DNA of 64,000 nucleotides, taken from positions 124,001-188,000 of the forward strand of contig CAWBAJ010000010.1 of the NCBI GenBank assembly GCA_963786765.1, read 5' to 3'. The notes under the pieces are model-generated. The model was given only the letters and a program-made list of their open reading frames with translations. It had not been told where the DNA came from and made no database searches. A program made the position numbers and the translations under genes. Shown in pieces: positions 55,663 to 64,000 of this stretch. Position 1 is the stretch's first letter. Each line of letters begins with the position of its first letter. This stretch comes from DATKNA01 sp963786765. GTDB lineage: Bacteria; Actinomycetota; Actinomycetes; Actinomycetales; Kineosporiaceae.

Positions 55663-56319
55663 CTAGTGGGCGGGGAGCAACGCGTCGATCGTCGTCACGA
55701 TGTCGGTCAGCGCCGAGCGGTGGTCCCACGTCCCGGGGTCCGTGGTGCTGCGCCACGCGGCGACGGTGCGGCGGGCGCGCCGGACGGCGGTCAGCACCGC
55801 CGCCTCCTGCTCCACCTGGAACCGCAGCGCCACGGCAGCGATGTGCCGGCGCTGCGGATACGGCGTCTCGCCCCGCAGCGCCTGCTCCGCCATGCCGCGG
55901 AGTTCCCGCAGCCGCTCCGCGGACGTCGCCTCGATCGCCCCGAGCGTGCCGTCGAGCTGCTCGAGCGAGCCCGAGTCCGCGAAGAAGAGCATGAGCATGC
56001 CCTCGAACTCGGTGGCCGGGGGCGCAGGGGTCTCTCCCAGCCAGTCCCGCAGGGCCTCCCGGCCCTGGTCGGTGATCTCGTAGACGGTCTTGGGCCGCTG
56101 GCCGGTGTACTCCTGTCGGGCCGTCGCCAGGCCGTCCGCGACGAGCGCCTTCGGCTCGTCGTAGAGCTTGCGCTCGGCCCGGGGCCAGAACCACTTCAGG
56201 CTGCGCTGCACCTGCTTCGCCAGCTCGTAGGTGGTCCAGCTGCGGACGGACAGCAGGCCGAGCACCGCGTAGGAGGTCGTCGTCCGGGGCATCCGACGAG
56301 CGGTCTCGACAGCAGGCAT
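55663..56319 (-). CDS. PadR family transcriptional regulator
   Basis: A 218-residue PadR repressor: TSYAVLGLLSVRSWTTYELAKQVQRSLKWFWPRAERKLYDEPKALVADGL is the winged helix, GQRPKTVYEITDQGREALRDWL the wing, and a long helical C terminus (about 110-218) the dimerisation part. Start ATG giving MPAVETARRMP; ATGs at 56334 and 56292 are alternatives. It diverges from the PIG-L gene, and dyad elements in the short gap suggest control of itself and the rightward operon. Confidence 0.88.
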   Translation of the reverse strand: MPAVETARRMPRTTTSYAVLGLLSVRSWTTYELAKQVQRSLKWFWPRAERKLYDEPKALVADGLATARQEYTGQRPKTVYEITDQGREALRDWLGETPAPPATEFEGMLMLFFADSGSLEQLDGTLGAIEATSAERLRELRGMAEQALRGETPYPQRRHIAAVALRFQVEQEAAVLTAVRRARRTVAAWRSTTDPGTWDHRSALTDIVTTIDALLPAH

Positions 56320-56386
56320 GCTGCATCTTGACATGGTGCATTCTGCAGTGTCTACTCCTGCTCATCGATGCTGCACACCGCAGTAT
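56318..56386 (+). promoter_or_regulatory. Promoter of the PIG-L operon with PadR-type operators
   Basis: TTGACA (56328-56333), 17-nt spacer, TCTACT (56351-56356). Direct repeats ATGCTGCAT (56318-56326) and ATGGTGCAT (56333-56341) flank the -35. A dyad ATGCTGC-N5-GCAGTAT (56368-56386) lies just downstream of the start point. PadR next door is the likely binder. Confidence 0.6.
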
Positions 56387-56401
56387 CCGAAGGAGGTCCC
56401 G

Positions 56402-57163
56402 ATGGACGGCTTCCAGGTGCAGGTCGTCGTGGCGCATCCCGACGACGAGACCTTCGGCTGCGGCTCCCTGCTGTTGCACGCTGCCGCCGCCGGCGCGAGG
56501 ACGAGCGTGGTCTGCGCGACCCGCGGCGAGGCCGGCGGGAGCGATGCCGCGGACCTCGGCGCCATCCGTCAGCGGGAGCTGCGCGAGGCCGCCCGGCTGC
56601 TCGGCGTCGACCGGGTCGACCTGCTCGGCTTCACCGACTCGGCCATGAGCGGCGACGCGGGCGAGAGCACGCTCGTGGGCGCCCCGTTCGAGCGCGTCGT
56701 CGCCGCCGTGCGCGCGGCGGTCGACGCCGTCCGCCCCGACGTCCTCGTCACCCTCGACGCCAGCGACAGCCACCGCGACCACGTGCGGATCCGGGACGCC
56801 GCGATCGAGGCCGCCCGCGACGCCGGCGTCCCGCGCGTCTACCTCGCCTGCCTCCCGCGCTCGCTGATGCGGCGCTGGGTCGAGCACATGCGCCGCGAGC
56901 GGCCCGAGATGGAGCACCTGGACGCCGACGTCGCCGCCCTCGGCACCCCGGACGCCGACATCACCACCGTGCTCGCAGCCGCCGAGCACCTGCCGGCCCG
57001 CGAACGCGCCATGGCCGTGCACGCCTCCCAGACCTCCCCCTACGAGGGCCTGCCCGACGACCTGCGCCGGGCGTTCCTCGCCGACGTCCACCTGCGCCGG
57101 ATCCATCCGGCCCCCGATCCCGACCTGGACGGCGACCTGCCGGAGACCTCGCTCTTCGCCTGA
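56402..57163 (+). CDS. PIG-L/LmbE family N-acyl deacetylase
   Basis: A 253-residue zinc deacetylase. The metal-binding AHPDDETFGCG and the later SHRDHVRIRDAAIEAA carry the Asp, Asp and His ligands typical of MshB, Mca and GlcNAc-PI deacetylases. The ATG follows AGGAGG. First gene after the PadR-type promoter. In the same group Mca removes mycothiol conjugates and others act on sugar or peptide antibiotics; here the neighbours are an FAD oxidase, a small peptide and an exporter. Confidence 0.88.
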   Translation: MDGFQVQVVVAHPDDETFGCGSLLLHAAAAGARTSVVCATRGEAGGSDAADLGAIRQRELREAARLLGVDRVDLLGFTDSAMSGDAGESTLVGAPFERVVAAVRAAVDAVRPDVLVTLDASDSHRDHVRIRDAAIEAARDAGVPRVYLACLPRSLMRRWVEHMRRERPEMEHLDADVAALGTPDADITTVLAAAEHLPARERAMAVHASQTSPYEGLPDDLRRAFLADVHLRRIHPAPDPDLDGDLPETSLFA

Positions 57164-57289
57164 CCGGCCCCGTTCCGCCCCCATGTAAACCCCCACGTAA
57201 CGCCCCCTCGCGTCGCCGGAAGCTCCGCCGCCGTCGCGCGATCAGACACGCCCGTCGCCACCCGCAACCCACCCGAACAGGAGTCCGCC

Positions 57290-58709
57290 ATGACCGCGAT
57301 CGACCTCGCGTCCGTCCTCGCCACGCCCACCGTTCCCACCGCCGCGGACGCCGTCCGCGACCAGCTGCCCGGGACCGTCCTCCTCCCCGCCGACGGCGGC
57401 TACGAGGCGGCCCGCCTGCCGTGGAACGTCGCCGTGCCGCAGCGGCCCGCCGCCGTCGCCGTCCCCCGCGACACCGCCGAGGTCGCGGCCGTCGTGCGCG
57501 CCGCCGCCGCGGCCGGGCTGCGGGTCGCTCCCCAGGGCACCGGGCACAACGCCGGTCCGCTCGGCGACCTCTCCGACACCGTCCTGCTGCGGACGTCGGC
57601 GATGACCGGTGCGCGCGCCGACCCCGCGACCGGCCGGGTGACGGTACGGGGCGGAACCTTGTGGCTCGACGCCGTCGAGGCCGCGGCGGCGCACGGACGC
57701 ACCGTCCTGCACGGCTCGTCGCCCGACGTCGGCGTCGTGGGCTACTCCCTCGGTGGCGGCATGGGCTGGTACGCCCGGCTGCTCGGCCTGCAGACGAACA
57801 GCGTCACCGGTGCCGAGGTCGTCCTCGCGGACGGGTCCGTCGTCCGCGCCGACGCCGAGCACGAGCCCGACCTGTTCTGGGCCCTGCGGGGCGGCGGCGG
57901 CAACTTCGGCGTCGTCACGGAGCTCGAGTTCGCCAGCTACGACTTCACCACCGCCTACGGCGGCATGCTGCTCTGGGACTGGTCGCACGCCGAGCAGGTC
58001 CTTCCCCGCTGGGCCGCCTGGGCGGCGCAGGCGCCGGACGACGTCACGACGTCGTTCCGCCTGATGCAGCTACCCCCGTTCCCGGAGCTCCCGCCGTTCC
58101 TGCGCGGCCGGCAGCTGGTCGTGATCGACGGTGCCGTCCGCGCCGACGACGACGCCCACGCCGAGGCCGTGCTCGCGCCGCTGCGGGCGCTGCGCCCCGA
58201 GATCGACACGTTCGCCCGCGTTCCCGACGGCGTCCCTCGTCCGCTTGCACATGGACCCCGAGGGACCGACGCCGGCCGTCTCCGGCACCGCCCTGCTGTC
58301 CGGGTTGCCGGACGCCGCTCTCGACGCCGTTCTCGCCACCGCCGGCCCCGGGTCTGCCTCGGCCCTGCTCGCCGCGGAACTGCGCCAGCTGGGCGGGGCC
58401 GTCTCACGCCCGGCGCCCGGTGCCGGTGCCCTGCCCTGCATCGAGGGGCAGTTCCTGCTCTTCGGCGTCGCGGTCGCCCCGGACGCCGACGCCGCCGCGG
58501 CCGGCTCCGCCAGCGCCGACCGGCTCGTCGACGCCCTCGCCCCCTGGAGCACCGGACGGCGCTACCTCAACTTCACCGAGGTCCCGGTGCCGGCGGCGTC
58601 CGGGTACGACCCCGGCTCCCTGGCCCGGCTGCGCGCGGTTCGCGCGGCCGTCGACCCCACCGGCCTCTTCCGGGCCAACCACCCCGTCGCTGCTTCCGAC
58701 GAGAACTGA
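57290..58709 (+). CDS. FAD-binding oxidoreductase, berberine-bridge type (single frame break)
   Basis: About 473 residues. The FAD-binding part reads VPRDTAEVAAVVRAAAAAGL, then APQGTGHNAGPLGDLS, and GVVGYSLGGGMGWYARLLGL. The substrate domain and BBE ending (YLNFTEVP ... DPTGLFRANHPV) complete the family pattern. An extra C in a CCC run near 58223-58225 shifts the frame, and the second frame continues VRLHMDPEGPTPAVSG. The His that would carry covalent FAD in plant enzymes is at GTGHNAG. By family it oxidises alcohols or amines with O2. GGAG precedes the ATG. Confidence 0.78.
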
Positions 58710-58720
58710 GAGGCACCGCC

Positions 58721-58852
58721 ATGACCCAGACCCTCGAGCGCCCCGGGCTCGTCGCCCGACCCTGCAGCCCGCACATGCACACCCTCCGTTGCTGGTGGCA
58801 CCCCGAACTGGCCGCCTGGGTCTGCCCGCCGTCCGGGGACGGCTCGACGTGA
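58721..58852 (+). CDS. 43-residue Cys/His/Trp-rich peptide, translationally coupled
   Basis: Sequence begins MTQTLERPGLVARPCSPHMH and has Cys at 15, 24 and 35, His at 18, 20 and 27, and the string RCWWHPELAAWVC. ATG with GAGAGG nine bases before it, 11 bases after the FAD oxidase stop; its TGA overlaps the GTG of the MFS gene (GTGA). The coupling and conserved-looking Cys/His pattern argue for a real product: a metal-binding small protein or a precursor peptide. No leader/core boundary can be proved. Confidence 0.55.
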   Translation: MTQTLERPGLVARPCSPHMHTLRCWWHPELAAWVCPPSGDGST

Positions 58853-60251
58853 CCCGTCCGCGCTGGACGCTGGCCCTCACCTGCCTGGCGTCGTTCATGG
58901 TGGGGCTGGACGCGCTCGTCGTCACGACCGCGCTGCCAGCGATCGGGGCCGACCTGCGGGCCGGCCTCGGCGCCCGGCAGGGCGTCGTCACCGCCTACCT
59001 GCTCGCCTACGCCGTCGGGATCGTCCCGGCCTCCGCACTCGGCGACCGGTACGGCCGCCGCCGGATCTTCACCGCCGGACTCGCGGTCTTCGCCGCCGCG
59101 TCGGCCGGTTGCGCCCTCGCGAGCGGTCCCGCCGCGCTGCTGGCCTGGCGAGCGGTGCAGGGGCTGGGAGCGGCGGCGGTGATGCCCCTGAGCCTGACGA
59201 TCCTCACGGCGGCGTACCCGGTGGCGCGGCGGGGATACGTCCTCGGCCTCTGGGGCGGCGCGGGCGGTCTCGCGGTCGCCTCGGGACCGCTCGTCGGCGC
59301 CGCCCTCACGCACGTCGCCGGCTGGCACGCGATCTTCTGGCTGACCGTGCCCGTCGGGCTGGTCTGCGCGGTGCTGTCCGCGGGACGACTGCCCGAGTCG
59401 TACGGCACCCGCCACCGGCGCGACGGAACCGGGCTCGCGCTGCTCGCGGGGTGCGTGCTCGCGCTCGCCTGGGGGCTGGCACGGGCGGCCTCCGCCGCAG
59501 GCCCCGACGCCCCCGGTACCGCCGCGCTCGCTGCGGGAACCGTCCTCGCCGCCGGGTTCGCCGTCCGGCAGCGCCGGTCCCCCGCCCCGGTCCTGCCGCC
59601 CCGGCTGCTGCGCGCGCCCGGGTTCGCCGCGGCCGCCGGCACTGCCGTCCTGCTCACCGCGACGATCAACGCCGCGACGTTCTTCGTCGCGCAGTTCTTC
59701 CAGGAGGCCCAAGCGGAGCCGCCGCTCGCCGCGGGGCTGCGGCTGCTGCCGTGGACCCTCACCCCGCTCGCCGTGTCGCCGCTCGCAGGCGCGTTGTCGG
59801 ACCGCGTGGGCCGCCGGCCCGTGCTCGCCGCCGGGATGCTGGCGCAGGGCCTGGGCCTGGGCTGGTTCGCGCTCGCCGCGACACCGGACGCCGGCTATGC
59901 CGCGCTGGCCGGCCCGCTGTTGCTGGCCGGCGTCGGGATCTCGGCGGCGCTGCCCGCGTCCGCGGCGGCGGCCCTCGGCGCCGTGCGGCCGGAGGACGTC
60001 GGCACGGCGTCCGGCGCCGTGAGCACCGGGCAGCGCCTCGGCGCCGGGCTCGGGGTGGCCGTGACGGCCGCCGTGTTCGCCGCGCACGGCTCGCTGGGCT
60101 CCGGTGCCAGTTACGTCGCGGGCTTCCGGCCGGCCCTCGCCGTGGCCGCAGGACTGTCGCTGCTCGGCGCCCTCACGGCGCTGGCTGCGAGACCTGCGCG
60201 CGGTTCCGATCATCCCTCACGCCGACGAGGGGGGTGGGCGCCAGAGGGTAG
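58849..60251 (+). CDS. MFS exporter, DHA2-like (3' end uncertain)
   Basis: Major-facilitator transporter of about 455 residues. It opens LALTCLASFMVGLDALVVTTALPAIGADL, has the motif A loop GDRYGRRRIFTAG, and the motif C-type helix GLAVASGPLVGAALTHVAG. Fourteen helices are likely, ending LSLLGALTALAARPARG. GTG start overlaps the small peptide's stop. In this frame no stop occurs until base 62785, deep in the opposite-strand caspase gene, so the true end has probably been lost through an indel near 60190-60250; I take a TAG at 60249-60251 of the neighbouring frame. Likely exports the product of this operon. Confidence 0.72.
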
Positions 60252-62370
60252 CCGCCGCCAGCAGCGGCAGGACGATCGCGTAGGCGATCAGGCCGGCGTA
60301 CGTGTAATTGACGTAGAACTGGACGGCGCCCGCGAAGAACAGCACATGGAACGGCACGGCGGCGGCGAGCCAGCCCAGCCGCAGGCCGTTCCGGACGCCG
60401 GCCGGGCCCGTGAACGCCACCGCCAACGGGAGGACCAGCGTCGGCACCGCGTACCAGAAGAACGGCACGCGGAACCACGCCGAACCCTCGTCGCCGTGCA
60501 GCGTGAGCCGGATCGCGTTGAAGAACAGGGCCGCAGCACCGGTGAGCGCGAGGGCCGTCACGAGCAGCCGGGCAGGCCTCGCCAGCGCTTCCGGCTGCAG
60601 CCGTACCCCGGGGACGCGCCGGGCGACGAGCGCCGCAGCGACCCCGAGCGCGACGCAGAGCACGATGGCGGCCAGGACGATCGACGGCACCGTGCGGTCC
60701 CCACCGTTGTCGTAACCGATGAAGGCGCCCACCACGGCGGCCGGCAGCGTCCCGGCGACACCGGCGGCCGCGAGGCAGCCCAAGCCGAACAGCGGCGCGC
60801 GGCGCAGGACGAGCAGCAGACCGGCCGCGGCGAGGGCCGCCGGGTGGAGCACGTACACAAGCGGCCACCAGTCCTTGTCCACGACGCCCTCGATCACCCC
60901 GAGCACCGCCAACGGCACGGCGACGACGAGGGACAGCCAGCCGAGCGCCCTCGCCGCACCAGCGGGCACCTCGCCGGTCAGCGGCTCCTCTCGGGCCACT
61001 TGCACCTCATCGGCGGCCTGCACCTGGGCCACCGTTCCCCGCGCCGGCGCCGCGGTCCTCGCAGCGGCCGCGTCTGCGGGTGCGGGCGGCGCGTCGCTGT
61101 CGGCGTCCGGGGGGTGGACCGGGGCCGCGCCCACCACGGTGACCGGGACGACGACCGTGACGCCGGCGGCCGCCAGGGTGACGGTGCCGTCGGCCTGTCC
61201 CGACCCGGGGGGAACTACCACCACCTCGTACCCGCCGTCCACCGCCGAGACGCGGACCCAGTCCTCGGCGGACGACGCGGTGGCGGCCCGCGCCAAGGGT
61301 GGGCCCGCCGTCTGGAGCCGCTGCGGGGCCGAGGGCGAGCCGGGCGGCAGGGGCCCGAAGGAGAGCTGGGCCGGCGTGACCGAGAGGCGCAGCTGCGTCA
61401 GGGCGTCAGCGGCCGACTCCGCGACGAGCCGGGTGTCCGCCTCGGCGACGCGCGCCAGCGCCGCGCGCGCGCCGGCCGCGACGGGCAGGTTCGCGCTCAG
61501 CAGCCGCGACCGCAGCTCGGCGACGGCACCGAGCCGGGTGTAGGCGTTGGCGTCGTCCAGAGCGGCCTGCAGGTCGCGCGGCAGCGGCGCGGGCTCGACC
61601 CGCCGTCGGGTGCTGCGGGCGAGGTAGAGCTCGCCCTGCATCTCGATGTCCCGGGTCGGCGTCTGGTTCGGGTTGCCCGCCCGCACCCGGTCGAACACGT
61701 AGTCGTAGAGCTCGTTGAGCGAGACCCAGCCGTCCTCGTCCCGGTCCGCCTCCCCTGTGGCGAGGCCCCGGACGAGCGCGGCGGTGAACGGCGACGGTTC
61801 GGGCAGGTCGTCGTCGCGCAGGCGCCCACCCTCGAACGCGTACTCCATCGCGTTCGAGGCACTGATCACGGCGCGACCGCGCCCTCCGGCGAGGCGGCCG
61901 GTCGGGAAGCTGTCGAGGACGTGCACGTCGCCGCCGGCACGCACCGCGACGCCCTCGCCGAACGCGCCGCCGTAGCAGCAGTCGAGAAGCAGGACGATGC
62001 TCCGGGACGCGCTGTCACGCATGCAGCGCTGGACGAACTCGGCCGCCACGGCCGTCGACGCCAGCCGTGCGGGCTTCGTCGCGCGCGCCGCGAGGAAGAG
62101 CTCGCCCGCCTCGTTCTTGAGCCCGTGGCCGGAGAAGTGCAGCAGGACGACGTCGTCGGCGCGCGCCTCCGCGAAGAGGTCGTCGATGCGCGCCTGGACC
62201 TGGTGGGCCTCCTCGTTCCTGGACACCTGGACCTCGAAGGCGGCCACGGCGGGATCGCCGAGCACGGCGGCGAGCGCTTCGGCATCCGCGGCTGGAGAGC
62301 GCAACCGGCGCAGACCGGGGTCGTCGTACTCGTCGACGGCGACGACGAGGGCCTTGCGCCGCCCGCTCAC
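60217..62370 (-). CDS. Caspase-like peptidase, EACC1-associated, with membrane C terminus
   Basis: A 717-residue protein. The N-terminal caspase fold (about 1-250) has the catalytic His in VVLLHFSGHGLKNEAGELFL and the Cys in SIVLLLDCCYGGAFGEG, followed by AVISASNAMEYAFEGG. A helical region and a beta-rich linker (VVVPPGSGQADGTVTLAAAG) lead to about eight to nine membrane helices in residues 480-715. Its GTG start lies 3 bases after the EACC1 gene stop. Caspases paired with EACC1 belong to predicted NTP-driven conflict systems; this one would cleave targets or the membrane machinery upon a signal. Confidence 0.85.
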   Translation of the reverse strand: MSGRRKALVVAVDEYDDPGLRRLRSPAADAEALAAVLGDPAVAAFEVQVSRNEEAHQVQARIDDLFAEARADDVVLLHFSGHGLKNEAGELFLAARATKPARLASTAVAAEFVQRCMRDSASRSIVLLLDCCYGGAFGEGVAVRAGGDVHVLDSFPTGRLAGGRGRAVISASNAMEYAFEGGRLRDDDLPEPSPFTAALVRGLATGEADRDEDGWVSLNELYDYVFDRVRAGNPNQTPTRDIEMQGELYLARSTRRRVEPAPLPRDLQAALDDANAYTRLGAVAELRSRLLSANLPVAAGARAALARVAEADTRLVAESAADALTQLRLSVTPAQLSFGPLPPGSPSAPQRLQTAGPPLARAATASSAEDWVRVSAVDGGYEVVVVPPGSGQADGTVTLAAAGVTVVVPVTVVGAAPVHPPDADSDAPPAPADAAAARTAAPARGTVAQVQAADEVQVAREEPLTGEVPAGAARALGWLSLVVAVPLAVLGVIEGVVDKDWWPLVYVLHPAALAAAGLLLVLRRAPLFGLGCLAAAGVAGTLPAAVVGAFIGYDNGGDRTVPSIVLAAIVLCVALGVAAALVARRVPGVRLQPEALARPARLLVTALALTGAAALFFNAIRLTLHGDEGSAWFRVPFFWYAVPTLVLPLAVAFTGPAGVRNGLRLGWLAAAVPFHVLFFAGAVQFYVNYTYAGLIAYAIVLPLLAAATLWRPPPSSA

Positions 62371-62372
62371 CG

Positions 62373-62756
62373 TCAGGTCCCCGACGCGTGGCGGCTCACG
62401 AACATCTCGATGAGCCGGTCCTGCTGGTCCGCGGACGCCTGCGACAGCTCGAGCACGTCCCCGTCGAGCTCGACCCGGACGGTCCGCACCGGGCCGGGTG
62501 ACCGGGACAGCCAGCCCCGGATCGCCGTGACCACGGCCGCGAGTCCGCTGGCGGCCGGGCCCAGCGTCACGAGGAGCCCGCCGACGGTGGCGGCATCGAA
62601 CCCGCGGGTGCCGGGCGGGGCCTCGCCGGCCGGCAGTGGGCGCACCGCTTCGACGTCGAGCTGCGCGAGCTCGCGCCGCAGGTGCCCGGTGAGCACGTCG
62701 ACGCGCTCGGCGTCGGCGCCGTCCTCTTCGAGCAGGAGCCGCAGTTCGCCGTCCAC
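62373..62756 (-). CDS. Effector-associated constant component EACC1
   Basis: A 127-residue protein: DGELRLLLEEDGADAERVDVLTGHLRRELAQL, then GGLLVTLGPAASGLAAVVTAIRGWLSRS and RTVRVELDGDVLELSQA. This helix-strand layout with one central hydrophobic helix is the EACC1 family, described as the constant partner of varied effectors in actinobacterial conflict systems. GTG start four bases after GAAGGGGG; a GTG at 62792 is the alternative. Two bases separate it from the caspase gene. Confidence 0.8.
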   Translation of the reverse strand: MDGELRLLLEEDGADAERVDVLTGHLRRELAQLDVEAVRPLPAGEAPPGTRGFDAATVGGLLVTLGPAASGLAAVVTAIRGWLSRSPGPVRTVRVELDGDVLELSQASADQQDRLIEMFVSRHASGT

Positions 62757-62943
62757 GACGCCCCCTTCGAACCCGACGAGATCCTGAGCCACAGTGCACC
62801 CACCGGCACGCAGCGGGCAACGATGATCCGATCGTGCTGCCCGTTGACGCCGACGACGACGGTGTGGACGGCGGTGTCGACGGTCGTGTCGGGGCCGTCC
62901 AGTAACGTTCCGAGCACCTGCCCGGCGGCCCCCGAGGAGCCCG

Positions 62944-64000
62944 ATGACCTGGTCCGTCCTCTCCCCCGACGGCACGCTGACCCTCGAGGCCGGCCTGGAC
63001 GCCGAGGGCCGCCTCGGCTACAGGGTGCTGCGCAACGGGCACGAGGTGGTCGCGCGGTCCCGGCTCGGCGTCCTGCGGACGGACACGTCCTTCGACGCCG
63101 GTCTCGTGCTCGTCACCGCCACGGACGAAGTGGTGCTGCGGGACCGGTACACGCTCGTCCACGGCAAGCAGCTCGAGCACGACGTGGCAGCGGACACACG
63201 GACGCTGGAGCTGGTGAACCGCGACGGCGCCCGGCTCGACCTCGACCTGCGCGCGTACGACGAGGGCGTGGCGTTCCGGTACCGCTTCCCCGACGACGGC
63301 AGCGGGCGCGCGCGGACGGTGACGCACGAGCTGACCGGGGTCACGCCGGCCGCCCCGGGCCGGATGTGGGCTCAACCCACCCAGGAGCCCACGGTCTACG
63401 TGCCCGCCTACGAGAACCTCTACGCGGACGGGGTGCCGATCGGGTCGGCGTCGAGTGGCCCGGCGTGGGACCTGCCGGCGGCGTTCGAGTCCGGCGGCAC
63501 CTGGCTGCTGGTGAGCGAGTCGGGCGTGGACACCTTCTACGGCTCGCGCCTCGGCTCCCACCCCGACGGGCAGACGTACACCTTCGCGCCCCCGCTCGAG
63601 GGCGAGGGGAACGGCACCGGCGCCATCACGGCCACCAGCGCCCTGCCCTGGACCCTGCCGTGGCGTCTCGTCGTGGTCGCGGCGGACGCCGGCCGCATGG
63701 CGGCATCCAACCTCGTGACGCATCTCGCCGAGCCGTCGCAGCTGACGGTCGCGAGCTGGGTCCGCCCCGGCCGGGTGGCGTGGAGCTGGTGGTCCGAGAC
63801 CGACAGCCCGCGCGACCTGGTTCGTCAGCGCGACTGCGTCGACCTGGCCGCCGCCCTCGGCTGGGAGCACTGCCTGGTGGACGCGAACTGGGACGTCAAC
63901 CCCGACGACGACGTGGCCGCGCTCGCCCGGTACGCGCGGGAGCGCGGAGTGGGGCTGTGGCTCTGGTACAACTCCGGCGGCCCGCACAACGACGTGACGG
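62944..64000 (+). CDS. Glycoside hydrolase family 97 protein (C-terminal part lies outside the window)
   Basis: The N-terminal beta-sandwich (VLSPDGTLTLEAGLDAEGRLGYRVLRNG ... GVAFRYRFPDDG) and the start of the barrel (WVRPGRVAWSWWSETDSPRD ... CLVDANWDVNP) match GH97 alpha-glucosidase/galactosidases. ATG four bases after GAGGAG. The catalytic Glu/Asp region mostly lies beyond the window. No signal peptide, unlike periplasmic Bacteroides members. Confidence 0.88.
   Translation, partial: MTWSVLSPDGTLTLEAGLDAEGRLGYRVLRNGHEVVARSRLGVLRTDTSFDAGLVLVTATDEVVLRDRYTLVHGKQLEHDVAADTRTLELVNRDGARLDLDLRAYDEGVAFRYRFPDDGSGRARTVTHELTGVTPAAPGRMWAQPTQEPTVYVPAYENLYADGVPIGSASSGPAWDLPAAFESGGTWLLVSESGVDTFYGSRLGSHPDGQTYTFAPPLEGEGNGTGAITATSALPWTLPWRLVVVAADAGRMAASNLVTHLAEPSQLTVASWVRPGRVAWSWWSETDSPRDLVRQRDCVDLAAALGWEHCLVDANWDVNPDDDVAALARYARERGVGLWLWYNSGGPHNDVT

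Noticed and set aside
56368..62787. One continuous open frame of over 2100 codons on the plus strand
   Set aside because: Only the MFS part (from 58849) is protein-like. Before and after it the frame is Arg/Pro-rich antisense of the PIG-L, oxidase, caspase and EACC1 genes.
60217..63987. Caspase frame extended to the far edge of GH97
   Set aside because: Upstream of 62370 the frame is antisense to EACC1's own reading and to GH97, with shadow composition; the EACC1 stop and the GTG at 62370 define the real start.

Overview
The window comes from a very GC-rich actinomycete chromosome. The signs are actinobacterial families throughout (PPOX/split-barrel, MshD-like acetyltransferase, AfsR-type NB-ARC regulator, EACC1-linked caspase, PIG-L deacetylase), a mycobacterial-type LexA box, and many apparently leaderless genes with a TANNNT box 6-8 nt before the start codon. 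The flavour resembles Geodermatophilaceae or related soil actinomycetes, but the genus cannot be fixed from the sequence alone. I saw no rRNA, tRNA, CRISPR array, transposase or replication origin. The region is accessory or housekeeping chromosome made mostly of short one- to three-gene units.

Layout. 1-5.7 kb: a secreted TAP-like hydrolase (cut by the window edge) and two tandem paralogues that fuse a rhomboid-like membrane domain to an MprF-like aminoacyl-phosphatidylglycerol synthase domain. 5.7-16 kb: DUF1810, a membrane Ser/Thr kinase, a Pro/Gly-repeat membrane protein, GH39 and epoxide hydrolases, small secreted and hypothetical proteins, an IPT membrane protein, and two gene remnants. 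16-19 kb: an MpaB-like oxygenase facing an SRPBCC-SRPBCC-ArsR operon across two palindromic operators. 19-31 kb: a LexA-boxed DinB polymerase, a quinone oxidoreductase, a cyclase-like protein, a cNMP-histidine kinase and small enzymes. 31-40 kb: PAP2, a PLP decarboxylase, a methyltransferase, and an XRE/NB-ARC regulator between a hemerythrin gene and a membrane protein gene that share the same upstream motif. 40-54 kb: an orphan phage-tail-tube-like protein, a beta-propeller, a lipoprotein, a deacylase, a permease, AzlCD, an aldo/keto reductase, PspC, a degenerate GGDEF protein and a Sel1/TPR protein. 54-64 kb: a DNA ligase, a PadR-controlled PIG-L/FAD-oxidase/small-peptide/MFS locus, an EACC1-caspase conflict pair, and GH97 (cut by the window edge).

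The most notable systems are: (i) the EACC1 plus caspase pair at 60.2-62.8 kb, a predicted immunity/self-killing module; (ii) the PadR-regulated cassette at 55.7-60.2 kb, with a 43-residue Cys/His peptide translationally coupled to an exporter; (iii) the shared GTGGG motif around the NB-ARC regulator; (iv) a perfect SOS box in the dinB promoter; and (v) two widely spaced copies of one long hairpin with a GCTGCCCC/GGGGCAGC core.

A caution applies to the whole window. At least seven otherwise convincing genes carry single-base frame breaks, and almost all of these are one extra base, often in a short G or C run. Either the assembly contains systematic insertion errors or several genes are recent pseudogenes. 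I annotate these genes as single units spanning both frames and say where each break lies.
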